Below, piece by piece: positions 1-7,528 of a DNA stretch of 14,903 bases. A model generated the notes under the pieces. It was not told the origin of the DNA and did no database searches. It saw only the letters and a program-made list of their open reading frames with translations. How positions within the stretch are numbered: the first letter of the stretch is position 1; each line of letters begins with the position of its first letter. A program made the translations under genes and the position numbers. Location: the NCBI GenBank assembly GCA_030432015.1, contig JAUIHJ010000096.1, positions 1 through 14,903 on the forward strand, read 5' to 3'. Source of the stretch: a bacterium. GTDB lineage: Bacteria; Planctomycetota; Planctomycetia; Pirellulales; Pirellulaceae.

Positions 1-1515
1 CAAATCTGACTGCCATTTCTTGGCGCGTGAATCCCAATAGCTGGCGCGAAACTCAGATTCGGTCAAATTTTTCCGAGAAAGGAATACTGGAATTCCCGTG
101 CGAATTACAAAGTCGCTCCAACCATCCTCTCGAGGTTTTGCCGATTCCGAGGGGTCTCGGCCATTCGTACCGGCATTTGAAAACTCGTTGATCGACGAAT
201 CAAAAGTCCAGACGGCGCAGTGCGTAAACCCAAGCCAGTCTGCCATCGAAGTTGCAATTTCATTCATCGCCCCTTCGGCTGACTTGGCACGCGTCGATGT
301 GTCATGTGACACGCCAAAAAGCTTACGTGTCCGCTCTGCTGTATCGAATGCGCGCAGGGCCTGGTTGGTCACATGGAATGCAAGAGCCGCACGATCTGCC
401 GCAAAGGACACGATGTCCACGTCAGCGTCCAGATCGAAAGCATCTCGATTCAACGTCTCAACGTTTAACACGCCGACGACGTGCGAACCAATCGTCAACG
501 GTACAGCGAGTTCGCCCTTGATGCCTTCGAGGGCCGGAATGTGGGTCTTGCGAAATGCTGACGATTCGAGATCTGGAATTACAATCGCTTGCTGTTTCAG
601 GGTGACCCATGTTGTGATACCTCGTGGCTCGTCAAGGAATCGGATGCGATTTTTCTTTGGATCCACCTGCAGGCCCCGATGTGAGACCACCTGCAACCGC
701 TCGCCGGCCTCGTCGTAAAGAAATATCTCTGCAAACGCCGAGTCGGCGTCGAGTGAGTTTTTCCTCACTGTGCCCAGGCCTGGCTGCGCCAAGGTCACAA
801 GCAGCGAATCCAAAAGTGTGTCGAAATACTTCTGGCGTTGCGTTTGGACGGATCGCCTGTCTTGTTCTTCATGAACCGGACTCAGTAGCGTACTCTCAGC
901 TTTCTGAGTGAGACGAAGCAATTGTCGCATCGGCAACGTGGCCCGGCGATCAAACGACTCCGCAACATCGTCTCTTAAATCGCATACGGCGTGAAAGAGT
1001 TCAGTGCAGCGTGTCCGCGTCCGACGTTCTCTGGATGCCACTGCATTGGGTCTGCTGAAACTGATGAATAGAGCAAGATCGGTACGAGAATTCTCGCGAA
1101 ACAAGTAGCGTGCGTAGGAGCCAACGTTTTCGCGATCAATGAATCCGCCGTACAGTTGATGCCCGGCCTGAAGCCATCCTCGTGCGCGCGCATTGAGGTG
1201 GTTAAGGCGTGACGCGTCGCATTGGGCATCGTTGACAAACTGTTTCTTGGATCCGGTCGCAATCCGTCGCTCAGCGCCAGCATGGAGAACGATTCCGTGC
1301 ATTGGCTCTCGATGCCGAACGCCTGGCATCGCGGCAAGTCGAAATTCGCACGTGAGTTTGTCTCGCACATACAGCGTGCATGAGGATGCGTCCAGTTCTC
1401 CCATATGAGCACTGATGATCGATTCGACTTTTTCTATGGGTGTCGGCAGCTTCGAACGATGTTGCTGCAGTGAAGTTTCAGCGTCGAGTTCAGTGATCTT
1501 GGTTCTTGGTGACAT
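1..1515 (-). CDS. Multi-GAF domain protein, 3' end beyond window (partial)
   Basis: I read this by hand on the minus strand: one open frame of 505 codons from ATG (1515) to the window edge with no stop, so the C-terminus is missing. The clearest domain is a GAF domain at about residues 235-385, with the hallmark strand GELAVPL...GVLNVET near 334-354. Residues 28-178 look like a more diverged GAF domain (CTLYVRD near 46-52, later ALFISFSRP). A third GAF probably begins near 412 (HCAVWTFD at 432-439) and is cut off. GAF domains bind small ligands or chromophores and often feed a kinase, cyclase or transcription factor, but no output domain is visible, so I assign no specific function. An in-frame ATG at 1530 is an alternative start; 1515 has GGAG about 9 bases upstream. 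A promoter and a terminator-like hairpin lie upstream. Confidence 0.8.
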   Translation of the reverse strand, partial: MSPRTKITELDAETSLQQHRSKLPTPIEKVESIISAHMGELDASSCTLYVRDKLTCEFRLAAMPGVRHREPMHGIVLHAGAERRIATGSKKQFVNDAQCDASRLNHLNARARGWLQAGHQLYGGFIDRENVGSYARYLFRENSRTDLALFISFSRPNAVASRERRTRTRCTELFHAVCDLRDDVAESFDRRATLPMRQLLRLTQKAESTLLSPVHEEQDRRSVQTQRQKYFDTLLDSLLVTLAQPGLGTVRKNSLDADSAFAEIFLYDEAGERLQVVSHRGLQVDPKKNRIRFLDEPRGITTWVTLKQQAIVIPDLESSAFRKTHIPALEGIKGELAVPLTIGSHVVGVLNVETLNRDAFDLDADVDIVSFAADRAALAFHVTNQALRAFDTAERTRKLFGVSHDTSTRAKSAEGAMNEIATSMADWLGFTHCAVWTFDSSINEFSNAGTNGRDPSESAKPREDGWSDFVIRTGIPVFLSRKNLTESEFRASYWDSRAKKWQSDL

Positions 1516-1579
1516 TGTTCCATGCTCCATGTCAGTCAACCTGTGCGACCCGCGTCGCGTCCTATTACGTCCTGCATCC

Positions 1580-1618
1580 AAATAAGAAAGCCCCCAGCGC
1601 CTATAAGCACTGGGGGCT
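1580..1618 (-). terminator. Strong intrinsic terminator-like hairpin, minus orientation
   Basis: On the minus strand a 12-bp stem (AGCCCCCAGTGC with GCGCTGGGGGCT, one G-T pair) closes a 6-base loop TTATAG and is followed directly by TTTCTTATTT. This is the form of a Rho-independent terminator for minus-strand transcription. There is no T-run on the other side, so it is one-directional. It sits about 50-60 bases upstream of the GAF gene start, not after a gene: the nearest upstream minus-strand gene ends at 2023. It could therefore end a short transcript or act as an attenuator. Confidence 0.75.
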
Positions 1619-1760
1619 GATGATGTTTCCGAACTTCACCCCTGGGGACAACCGTGTCAGATGCTAATCCACGAAAGTGGAGTGTATTGCGAAAGAGCGG
1701 AAGAGTTGCATCGCGGCGCAGGTAGGAATGTCACGGTGATCTTATTGGTTTGTGTGACAC
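1580..1760 (-). ncRNA. Candidate small RNA or attenuated leader of the GAF gene
   Basis: A promoter-like pair ending at 1766 and a strong terminator ending near 1580 bracket about 180 bases with no convincing gene. Besides the terminator stem, the minus strand carries a small hairpin TCCAC-TTTC-GTGGA (1667-1680). I do not recognise it as 6S RNA, tmRNA, RNase P RNA or a known riboswitch. It could be an independent small RNA, or the 5' leader of the GAF gene if the terminator is leaky or conditional. Confidence 0.3.
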
Positions 1761-1765
1761 ATTAA

Positions 1766-1794
1766 ATTAGAGCAGGTGGTTACCGGTGAGACAA
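1766..1794 (-). promoter_or_regulatory. Candidate sigma-70-type promoter, minus strand
   Basis: On the minus strand, TTGTCT (1794-1789) and TCTAAT (1771-1766) are separated by exactly 17 bases, matching 4/6 and 5/6 of the -35 and -10 consensus. Transcription would start near 1759, inside a perfect 11-base palindrome TGTGTGACACA (1751-1761) that could be an operator. A transcript from here would reach the hairpin at 1580-1618 after about 140 bases. Assigned from sequence alone; planctomycete promoter consensus is not well fixed. Confidence 0.4.
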
Positions 1795-2022
1795 TAAAAA
1801 TTGTGGCATTCGACGGAAACAAGCACACACGCGAATCGTCACGCGATTTAAACCTCGCGACCTAAGGGCCCTATGTTTCCCAGCCTTCCGCATGCCATGA
1901 TTCCGGAGGTACGCCAACCGAATTTTAGCCGCTTTCGCCGCACCATTGCCAAAGGTGCGACAGCACGCGCGCCGCGGCGTAATGCCGCATTGGCCAGGGC
2001 TTATGTCCTACGCCGTATTGCC

Positions 2023-2763
2023 TTATGCCGGCGGCATCAGGCTCACCGCGACATCGTAGGCGGCTTTGAGTTGGGGATCCGTTTGCACGTGCTGGCCATG
2101 GTAGACCAACAGCAGGCCCAGCCTCGATGCATCGGTGGTGTTGGGGGCCGAATGGTGAATCGTATTGCAATGGTGAATCGTCGCATCGCCGGGGTTCAAC
2201 AGGCCGCAAAACTGGTCGGCCAGCGGTACCTCGGATGGTGCCGTCAAGCCAATGGAATTGCCTCGCACGCCCGATGGCTTGGTGGGGAGCACGCCCCCGT
2301 GATGGGAGCCTTTGACAAAGAAAATCGGACCGTTGGCTGCGGTGACTTGGTCGATCGCGATCCAGATGGTGAGCATGTCCGGCGGCGTGCGACAGAAGTA
2401 GGCATTGTCCTGGTGGTACGGCACCCCGGAGCCAATGCGTGCCGGCTTGTTGAACGTCTCGACACCTCCCAGGACCGGGACACCGTTGAGCAACGGCGCG
2501 ACCAAGTCAAATATTTCCTGACGGTCGGCCAACTCGCGGAAGAAGCTGCAATGTTGTTCCAGACGCCAGAGGTTCCGCACCGTCGTGCCGTCCGCTTCGC
2601 GCGTCGCAGCATCCGCCGGTCGGGAAGCAAGGTCCTCCCGAATGTAGCGATCAAGCTCGGCGCGAACCGCGGCGACTTCGGACAGTGAGAGGAATTCGCG
2701 AATCCGGATAACTCCATCCTGCTGGTAGTCACGTCGCAATTGTGCGGAATCAACACCGTGCAT
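2023..2763 (-). CDS. PhyH family Fe(II)/2-oxoglutarate-dependent dioxygenase
   Basis: A 246-residue cytoplasmic protein of the phytanoyl-CoA dioxygenase (PhyH) family, which hydroxylates a substrate using Fe(II), O2 and 2-oxoglutarate. The expected iron ligands are present: HxD as H117-Q-D119 in VPYHQDNAYF, and a distal His, most likely H203 in TIHHSAPN. R214, eleven residues later (SRLGLLLVYH), fits the 2-oxoglutarate-binding Arg of this family (compare ectoine hydroxylase spacing). Length is normal for bacterial PhyH proteins. I chose ATG 2763 because AGGAG lies seven bases upstream (2771-2775); a longer start at 2802 has no such support. It diverges from the propeller gene at 2996. The substrate cannot be told from sequence. 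Confidence 0.9.
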   Translation of the reverse strand: MHGVDSAQLRRDYQQDGVIRIREFLSLSEVAAVRAELDRYIREDLASRPADAATREADGTTVRNLWRLEQHCSFFRELADRQEIFDLVAPLLNGVPVLGGVETFNKPARIGSGVPYHQDNAYFCRTPPDMLTIWIAIDQVTAANGPIFFVKGSHHGGVLPTKPSGVRGNSIGLTAPSEVPLADQFCGLLNPGDATIHHCNTIHHSAPNTTDASRLGLLLVYHGQHVQTDPQLKAAYDVAVSLMPPA

Positions 2764-2995
2764 GATCGCTCTCCTGCATCCTGGGGACTTTGCCTGCATC
2801 ATTCTATTTCACGCCGCGGCGTGCAACGATACCCGTCGGACAATTTCGTGACGAGACCAACGACCACAGGCCGACCGTGCTGCCAGTGCGTGATCAGCGA
2901 TACACGAATTGCCCGGTTGTATTGCGGTTGCGGTTGCTACATAACTCAGGGTTGGATCGTCAACTTACGAACTCCCTGCCGGCGTGAGGCGACCA

Positions 2996-4624
2996 ATGCT
3001 GCAGACAATACCGACCACTCGCCCCGCTCGCATTGCGTCGCTGGCCAGTTGCGCGTTGTTAGTCACGCTCGGAGTCTCGTCTTGGGCAACCGAGCCCTCG
3101 CCGGCGTACTTTGACGAGACCAAGGCGGTCACGCTGTTTGCGTTCGACGATGTATCGATTCCGTTTACGCAGAACCTCAAGTTGAAGATGCGTCACCCGC
3201 AACGGCATCCTGCCAACCCGGTCGTCCGACGTGGGACTGACGGGTCGGTCGATTCGTGGGCAGTGCAGTTTTACGGCTCGGTCATCCGTAGCCCGGACAA
3301 CGGCAAGTACCGGATGTGGTATGTCGCGGTTTCCCAGGAGGAGCGGCTCGACCCAGCGACGCCGCGTTCGGAGCCGTGGCGGGTTGCCTATGCCGAAAGT
3401 GATGACGGCATCCACTGGACGAAACCGAACTTGGGTTTGGTCGCAGCGGGCGGCGACACCAACAATAACCTTGTGCAGCTTGAGCCGCGGATCGGTGTGC
3501 TCAATTTGAAGGTCTTGTACGAGCCCGAGGATCCGAATCCGGATCGTCGTTATAAAATGGGAGCGCATGTCTGGTTCGCCAAGAACGATGTACGGCTCGG
3601 CACCCTGGCGCCCTACGTGAGTGCCGACGGGTTGCATTGGAAGCTGGCCATCGACGCCCATCCCGTCAACGCGGAACTGTCGGTGGCCGAGACCGCGATT
3701 CCGCCGCTCCATTTCGAACCGGTCGGCGGGCTTTACAAGTGGGACGGGCTGTACCACCTTTCCGGCCAGAACGCCATTGTCGCATCGCGCCCCTATCATG
3801 GCCGAGTTTCGCGGACGTTCGTGTCGGCCGATTTTTCGAATTGGAGCCAGGTCAGCGGCATTCAGTTTGTGCGTGCTGCACAACACCGGTTGCTGGGTCC
3901 CGGTCGCAGTCGCGAAGGCGAACAGACACACGAAGGCATCAGCGTCTGGAACCGTGGCAATGTGTTAGTCGGCATCTCCGGAATGTGGCACGGCACGCCC
4001 GAGTGGCAAGATCTGACCATCGATCTTGGGTTCGTCGTCAGCAACGACGGCATCCATTTCCGCGAGCCGGCCCACGATTACATTTTCCTGCAACGTGGCG
4101 ACGATGGTGCCTGGGATGCGGGCGGACTGCTTCAGGGTCAGGGATTCGAGAACGACGGCGCCGAGACGCGAATTTATTACGGCGCCTGGGATCCACGGGG
4201 TTGGCAGGGCTCCCCGCCGCGGGGCGGAGTCGGGATTGCCACGCTGCCACGCGATCGGTTCGCTGAACTGGTTGTGGATACCACGACGACCGGCGACGGC
4301 AATTATCAGATGCCGGCAACGGAGAGCCGCTTGATGACAGCGTCGCTGGAACTCGAAGACGGGATCCGACAATTCTTTATCAACGCCGATGGGCTCAGCG
4401 ACGAGGCGACACTCAAGGTCGAATTATTGAATCATCGACTTCAACCGTTGCCAGGCTACGGGGGCGCCGCCGCCGCCGTCGTCCGCAACAACGGATTCCA
4501 AACGCCGCTCAGTTGGGGCGGCAAGACGGAACTTGACGACCTTCCGGATCGAATTCGGATCCGGGTCACATTTTCCGGTAAGCACAAGACCAACGCCCGT
4601 TTCAGCGCCTTGTACGTTCGCTAA
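2996..4624 (+). CDS. Secreted GH32/GH43-like beta-propeller protein
   Basis: A 542-residue exported protein. The N-terminus has a basic stretch, a hydrophobic core (about residues 12-28) and a likely signal peptidase I site after SSWA (residue 31). The mature part carries the pattern of a five-bladed glycosidase-type propeller: HPANPVV (71-77), MWYVA (107-111), and three DG-aromatic blade motifs, DDGIHW (136-141), ADGLHW (210-215) and NDGIHF (350-355). A beta-rich C-terminal part (about 445-542) may be an extra beta-sandwich. Planctomycetes encode many such proteins, often annotated as GH family 32 N-terminal domain proteins, and most are uncharacterised; I cannot place catalytic carboxylates. 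Start: ATG 2996 with GAGG at 2986-2989; an in-frame GTG at 2984 is the alternative. A role in carbohydrate use is inferred. Confidence 0.8.
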   Translation: MLQTIPTTRPARIASLASCALLVTLGVSSWATEPSPAYFDETKAVTLFAFDDVSIPFTQNLKLKMRHPQRHPANPVVRRGTDGSVDSWAVQFYGSVIRSPDNGKYRMWYVAVSQEERLDPATPRSEPWRVAYAESDDGIHWTKPNLGLVAAGGDTNNNLVQLEPRIGVLNLKVLYEPEDPNPDRRYKMGAHVWFAKNDVRLGTLAPYVSADGLHWKLAIDAHPVNAELSVAETAIPPLHFEPVGGLYKWDGLYHLSGQNAIVASRPYHGRVSRTFVSADFSNWSQVSGIQFVRAAQHRLLGPGRSREGEQTHEGISVWNRGNVLVGISGMWHGTPEWQDLTIDLGFVVSNDGIHFREPAHDYIFLQRGDDGAWDAGGLLQGQGFENDGAETRIYYGAWDPRGWQGSPPRGGVGIATLPRDRFAELVVDTTTTGDGNYQMPATESRLMTASLELEDGIRQFFINADGLSDEATLKVELLNHRLQPLPGYGGAAAAVVRNNGFQTPLSWGGKTELDDLPDRIRIRVTFSGKHKTNARFSALYVR

Positions 4625-4866
4625 TCGAGTGCCCGACGCGTACGACTCCACGGTCCTGAATCCAGGATGCGGAAGAGACCGCACCGCGGAGGACGCAGAA
4701 CCAAGGACACCGTTGTGCGAGCGGCAGGTCGCACCGCGGTGGGTCAAAAAAACGGTCGCCAGTTCGATTCGTGGGGAAGACCACCGAATGTGGACAACTT
4801 CCTCTCGAAAGAAACTAACGACCGTTGGAAAGCTTCGTCTCGTACGCGTAGCCGGACAGGCCGGTG

Positions 4867-5640
4867 CTAGGCACCAACTTTCGTTCGTGCTTCGCGGAGG
4901 CCCCGGCTCAGAATGTCTCTCAGCAGGGGTGAAAAGTCTTCGTACTTGGCTTCGTCCGGTGCGCCGTCGGCGTACTGATAAATCGCGTCGCGCGGTTTAA
5001 GGCCGAGGGCCAACAGGGTTGAACAGACCGTGCCGCGTTCGGCGTTTCGCATAACCATACTTGGTCGACCGGGTCCGGATGCGGGACGCGCGAAAACCTT
5101 ACTGGCAACGGCCAGGAATTTCACCGGCGAGTCAAGCGTCTGGAGTGTCAACAGGCGCTGCGCGAGCTTGATTCGTTCGTCGCGCGAATCGTTGACGTCA
5201 CCGTTGCCGATAATGCTCAGACCTTCCTGGAGCTCGACTGCTTCGTAGTCGTCTCCACCATGAACGACCCAGCCCGATTCGGCATCGGCAATCACGAAGT
5301 TCACGCCGTCGTACTTGCCGCTGGAGACTTCGTCGAGTGCCAGATCGACCGCACGCCGGGCGGAACCTGCACGCAGCAGTTCGCGGCACAAAACGCCTCG
5401 TGATCGAGGGCTGGCAGGTGGTGTGAATTTGAACCGGTTACACGCTGCGACGAAGAGGCCATGCTGATTCACGCCCAGCCACGTCCCGCTGGCACGCTGG
5501 TCGAGGCCGCAAAGGATTCGTGGTTTACCCGATTGGATCGACGGTGCCAGACTGGGGCGGTCGTAGGACTCTTCTCGATTCGCCGCGACCAGAATGGGAG
5601 TTTCGGGTACAAGCTTGTATTGGATTGCCAAGATGCACAT
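4867..5640 (-). CDS. NRDE family protein (TANGO2-like)
   Basis: A 257-residue protein matching the NRDE superfamily (PF05742, related to eukaryotic TANGO2). It begins MCILAI, with Cys2 placed as the likely N-terminal nucleophile after Met removal, followed by the family motif as AANREESYDRP (residues 19-29). Further family features are QRASGTWLGVNQHGLFVAACNR, then GVNFVIAD, and SIIGNGDVND. Length is typical. The fold is thought to be Ntn-hydrolase-like; in bacteria the reaction is not established, and in eukaryotes the family is linked to haem or lipid handling. No signal peptide, so cytoplasmic. No strong ribosome-binding site is seen upstream of ATG 5640. It stands alone, divergent from fabH. 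Confidence 0.9.
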   Translation of the reverse strand: MCILAIQYKLVPETPILVAANREESYDRPSLAPSIQSGKPRILCGLDQRASGTWLGVNQHGLFVAACNRFKFTPPASPRSRGVLCRELLRAGSARRAVDLALDEVSSGKYDGVNFVIADAESGWVVHGGDDYEAVELQEGLSIIGNGDVNDSRDERIKLAQRLLTLQTLDSPVKFLAVASKVFARPASGPGRPSMVMRNAERGTVCSTLLALGLKPRDAIYQYADGAPDEAKYEDFSPLLRDILSRGLREARTKVGA

Positions 5641-6227
5641 AAGTCGTTTCAGTTTCCCAACTTGTAAAGAAGTTTTTTGGCTTTAAAGGATCCCTTTATC
5701 CTCACACCGCCCAGTCCCTGGGGCGAACATGAGACCAATTTAGAGTTTCGTGGCCCCGTCGCACACCCCCTATTAGGGGTCTCGGGCAAGTTTTTCAACT
5801 CACGATATTGGATTCGCTGGAGTCGTCAAAGTCTTGCGTAAGTCGTGTAAACACTTTAAGTTTCAACGTTTGAAGCGAATCGCGGTCACGGGAAGCACTC
5901 ACAGAATGACAGACGATCGTCTCCTGAGGATCGCGCAAATCGGGGCTGGTACACGCGGCACGTCCTGCCGGGCGGCCTTGGCATTGGTCCCGAGTTGATC
6001 CACCTGGGTGTCGATCCACTTGCGTGCCGAAAGGGCAACGGCGATGGCCCACCGGCCCCTGACAATGCAGACTTCCACCAATCCGCGATGAAAATCAGAA
6101 TCCTGTCGGCCGCAGGACCCGATTCTCGCTGCGTTCCTGTTCGCCCGCCACGATTGGGTGGACGGGTCGTGGCTTGACGTAGTAACCGATCCAACGAGCG
6201 AGCCGCGCTAGAAGCACGAGGAGATTC
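5641..6227. other. Intergenic region between NRDE gene and fabH
   Basis: Divergent promoters for the two flanking genes must lie here, but I find no convincing -35/-10 pair. Visible structures are a 6-bp hairpin TAAAGG-ATC-CCTTTA (5684-5698), a 5-bp hairpin CCCCT-ATT-AGGGG (5767-5779) with a T-run 11 bases later, and a palindrome TTCAA-CGT-TTGAA (5862-5874). The last is a possible regulator site on the fabH side. No small gene is supported; short frames between 5795 and 6254 lack recognisable content and ribosome-binding sites. Confidence 0.4.
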
Positions 6228-7268
6228 ATGGCAACAGCCGTCGACAAGACGCAAATCGCAGCCCGGCGATTAGAGCAGAGCGAATTTCACTCGCTGATGG
6301 GCATTCAGGTTCTGGGTGTCGGTGCCGCCGCGCCCGAGCAGGTGGTCCGCAACGAAGATCTTGCCGCCTTGGGCTACGATGCCGACTGGATTGTGCAGCG
6401 AACTGGCATTCACGAACGACGTTGCGCGACGGCCGGGACGAGCACCAGCGATTTGGCTGCTGCCGCCGCGGTGAAATGCCTCGAGCGCGCCGACGTCGAC
6501 GCCTGCGATGTCGACCTGATCGTGCTGGCGACGATGTCCCCAGACACTCGGATGCCATCCGCCGCCTGCCACCTGCAGCGAAAATTGGGGACGTCGGCCG
6601 CCTCATTCGATGTCAACGCCGCTTGCGCCGGCTTCATGTTTGGATTGATCACTGCCGCGCAGTTCGTTAAGACCGGTTGCAGCAAGCGGGCGTTGGTCGT
6701 CGGGGCCGATATCATGTCGCAAACGGTTAACCCGGCCGACAAGAAGACCTTTCCGCTGTTTGGCGATGGTGCGGGGGCGATGTTGTTAGGCCCCGGCGAA
6801 GCTGCGCAAGGACTGGTCGCCTATACATTGGGTTCCGATGGTGAAGGCGCCGACCTGCTGTGCATTCCCGCGGGTGGTTCGCAGGAACCGATCACCGCCC
6901 AGAGCCTCCTCGACAACCGACAATTCGTTTACATGAATGGTCGCCCCGTCTTCAAATGGGCGGTCCGACTGGTGGCCGATTCCATCCGTTGCGCTCTGGC
7001 ACATGCTGGATTGGAAGTGCAGGACGTCGATTACGTCGTCTTGCATCAGGCCAATGTGCGGATCATCGACGCGATTGCTAACGAGCTAAAGATTGATCGG
7101 GAACGGTTGCTGGTCAACCTGAACCGCTACGGAAACACTTCCGCCGCCAGTATTCCATTGGCGCTGGACGAAGCAGTGCAAGCTGACCGAGTTCAGCCCG
7201 GTGACCTGGTGCTGATGTGCGGCTTCGGCGCTGGCCTTACCTGGGGAACGGCGCTATTGCGTTGGTAG
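6228..7268 (+). CDS. fabH: 3-oxoacyl-ACP synthase III (KAS III) family protein
   Basis: A 346-residue thiolase-fold condensing enzyme. The KAS III triad is intact: C133 in NAACAGF, H273 in LHQANVRI and N303 in NRYGNTSAAS. Other family marks are WIVQRTGIHERR (residues 54-65) and the C-terminal GFGAGLTWG (332-340). The usual role is condensing acetyl-CoA with malonyl-ACP to start fatty acid synthesis; paralogues use other primers or substrates. ATG 6228 has GAGGAG four bases upstream (6218-6223), so the N-terminal extension of about 23 residues before MGIQVLGVG seems real; the internal ATG at 6297 has no such site. No acp, fabD, fabG or plsX lies nearby, so this may be a specialised copy rather than the housekeeping one. 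Confidence 0.92.
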   Translation: MATAVDKTQIAARRLEQSEFHSLMGIQVLGVGAAAPEQVVRNEDLAALGYDADWIVQRTGIHERRCATAGTSTSDLAAAAAVKCLERADVDACDVDLIVLATMSPDTRMPSAACHLQRKLGTSAASFDVNAACAGFMFGLITAAQFVKTGCSKRALVVGADIMSQTVNPADKKTFPLFGDGAGAMLLGPGEAAQGLVAYTLGSDGEGADLLCIPAGGSQEPITAQSLLDNRQFVYMNGRPVFKWAVRLVADSIRCALAHAGLEVQDVDYVVLHQANVRIIDAIANELKIDRERLLVNLNRYGNTSAASIPLALDEAVQADRVQPGDLVLMCGFGAGLTWGTALLRW

Positions 7269-7383
7269 TACGCCTTCGTTGGTAATACGGCAACGGCGCG
7301 CCGTGACTGAAGTTCGAACACTCCGCGTGGCGCAGTCGATTCACGACCTGATGGAACGCGGAATTGATGCCCAATGAATTCTA

Positions 7384-7528
7384 ATTGGCCGAGCGGAATT
7401 CAGCAGCGCACACCCCGTCTGCGGGACCGGCACCGATTTCGCCGAAAGGCCGTTTTTCCGCAGTTGAATCTGATGGGCGGCGAAAAACGAGCCGGTCCCG
7501 GATTGTCGCCGAATGGCACTCGATCATT
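7384..7528 (+). repeat. 145-bp dispersed repeat, copy 1
   Basis: This stretch aligns without gaps to 14048-14192, with about 23 mismatches in 145 positions by hand (about 84% identity). The best conserved part is 7452-7513, from TTTTTCCGC to TTGTCGCCGAA. It can fold as CGTTTTTC...GAAAAACG around an internal CCGC/GCGG. The ends are weak inverted repeats in this copy (about 8/13). TA dinucleotides flank it at 7382-7383 and 7529-7530. It lies between fabH and the sulfatase and overlaps the start region of the latter. Confidence 0.85.

Larger units (their letters stand above)
1531..2022. other. Intergenic region between GAF gene and phyH-like gene
   Basis: Apart from the promoter, the palindrome and the terminator listed separately, I see no protein gene with a supported start here. 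There is a separated inverted pair TGTCAC/GTGACA (1729-1734 and 1754-1759) and a 6-bp stem CGCACC/GGTGCG with a 9-base loop (1939-1959). The latter could sit in the 3' untranslated part of the phyH-like gene but lacks a T-run. Confidence 0.5.

Noticed and set aside
1873..2688. A 271-codon plus-strand frame opposite the PhyH-like gene
   Set aside because: It is a mirror of the oxygenase, whose iron ligands and ribosome-binding site are clear. The plus-strand product has no recognisable features.
3059..3931. A 290-codon minus-strand frame opposite the propeller gene
   Set aside because: It is a shadow of the secreted propeller protein, which has a signal peptide and repeated blade motifs in the plus frame.
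4741..4795. A tRNA T-arm-like string (CAGTTCGATTCGTG) after the NRDE gene
   Set aside because: The flanking bases do not form the T stem, and no acceptor, D or anticodon arms can be built around it.
5767..5795. Hairpin CCCCT-ATT-AGGGG followed by TTTTT, as a terminator
   Set aside because: The stem is only 5 bp and the T-run starts 11 bases after it, so it lacks the geometry of an intrinsic terminator.
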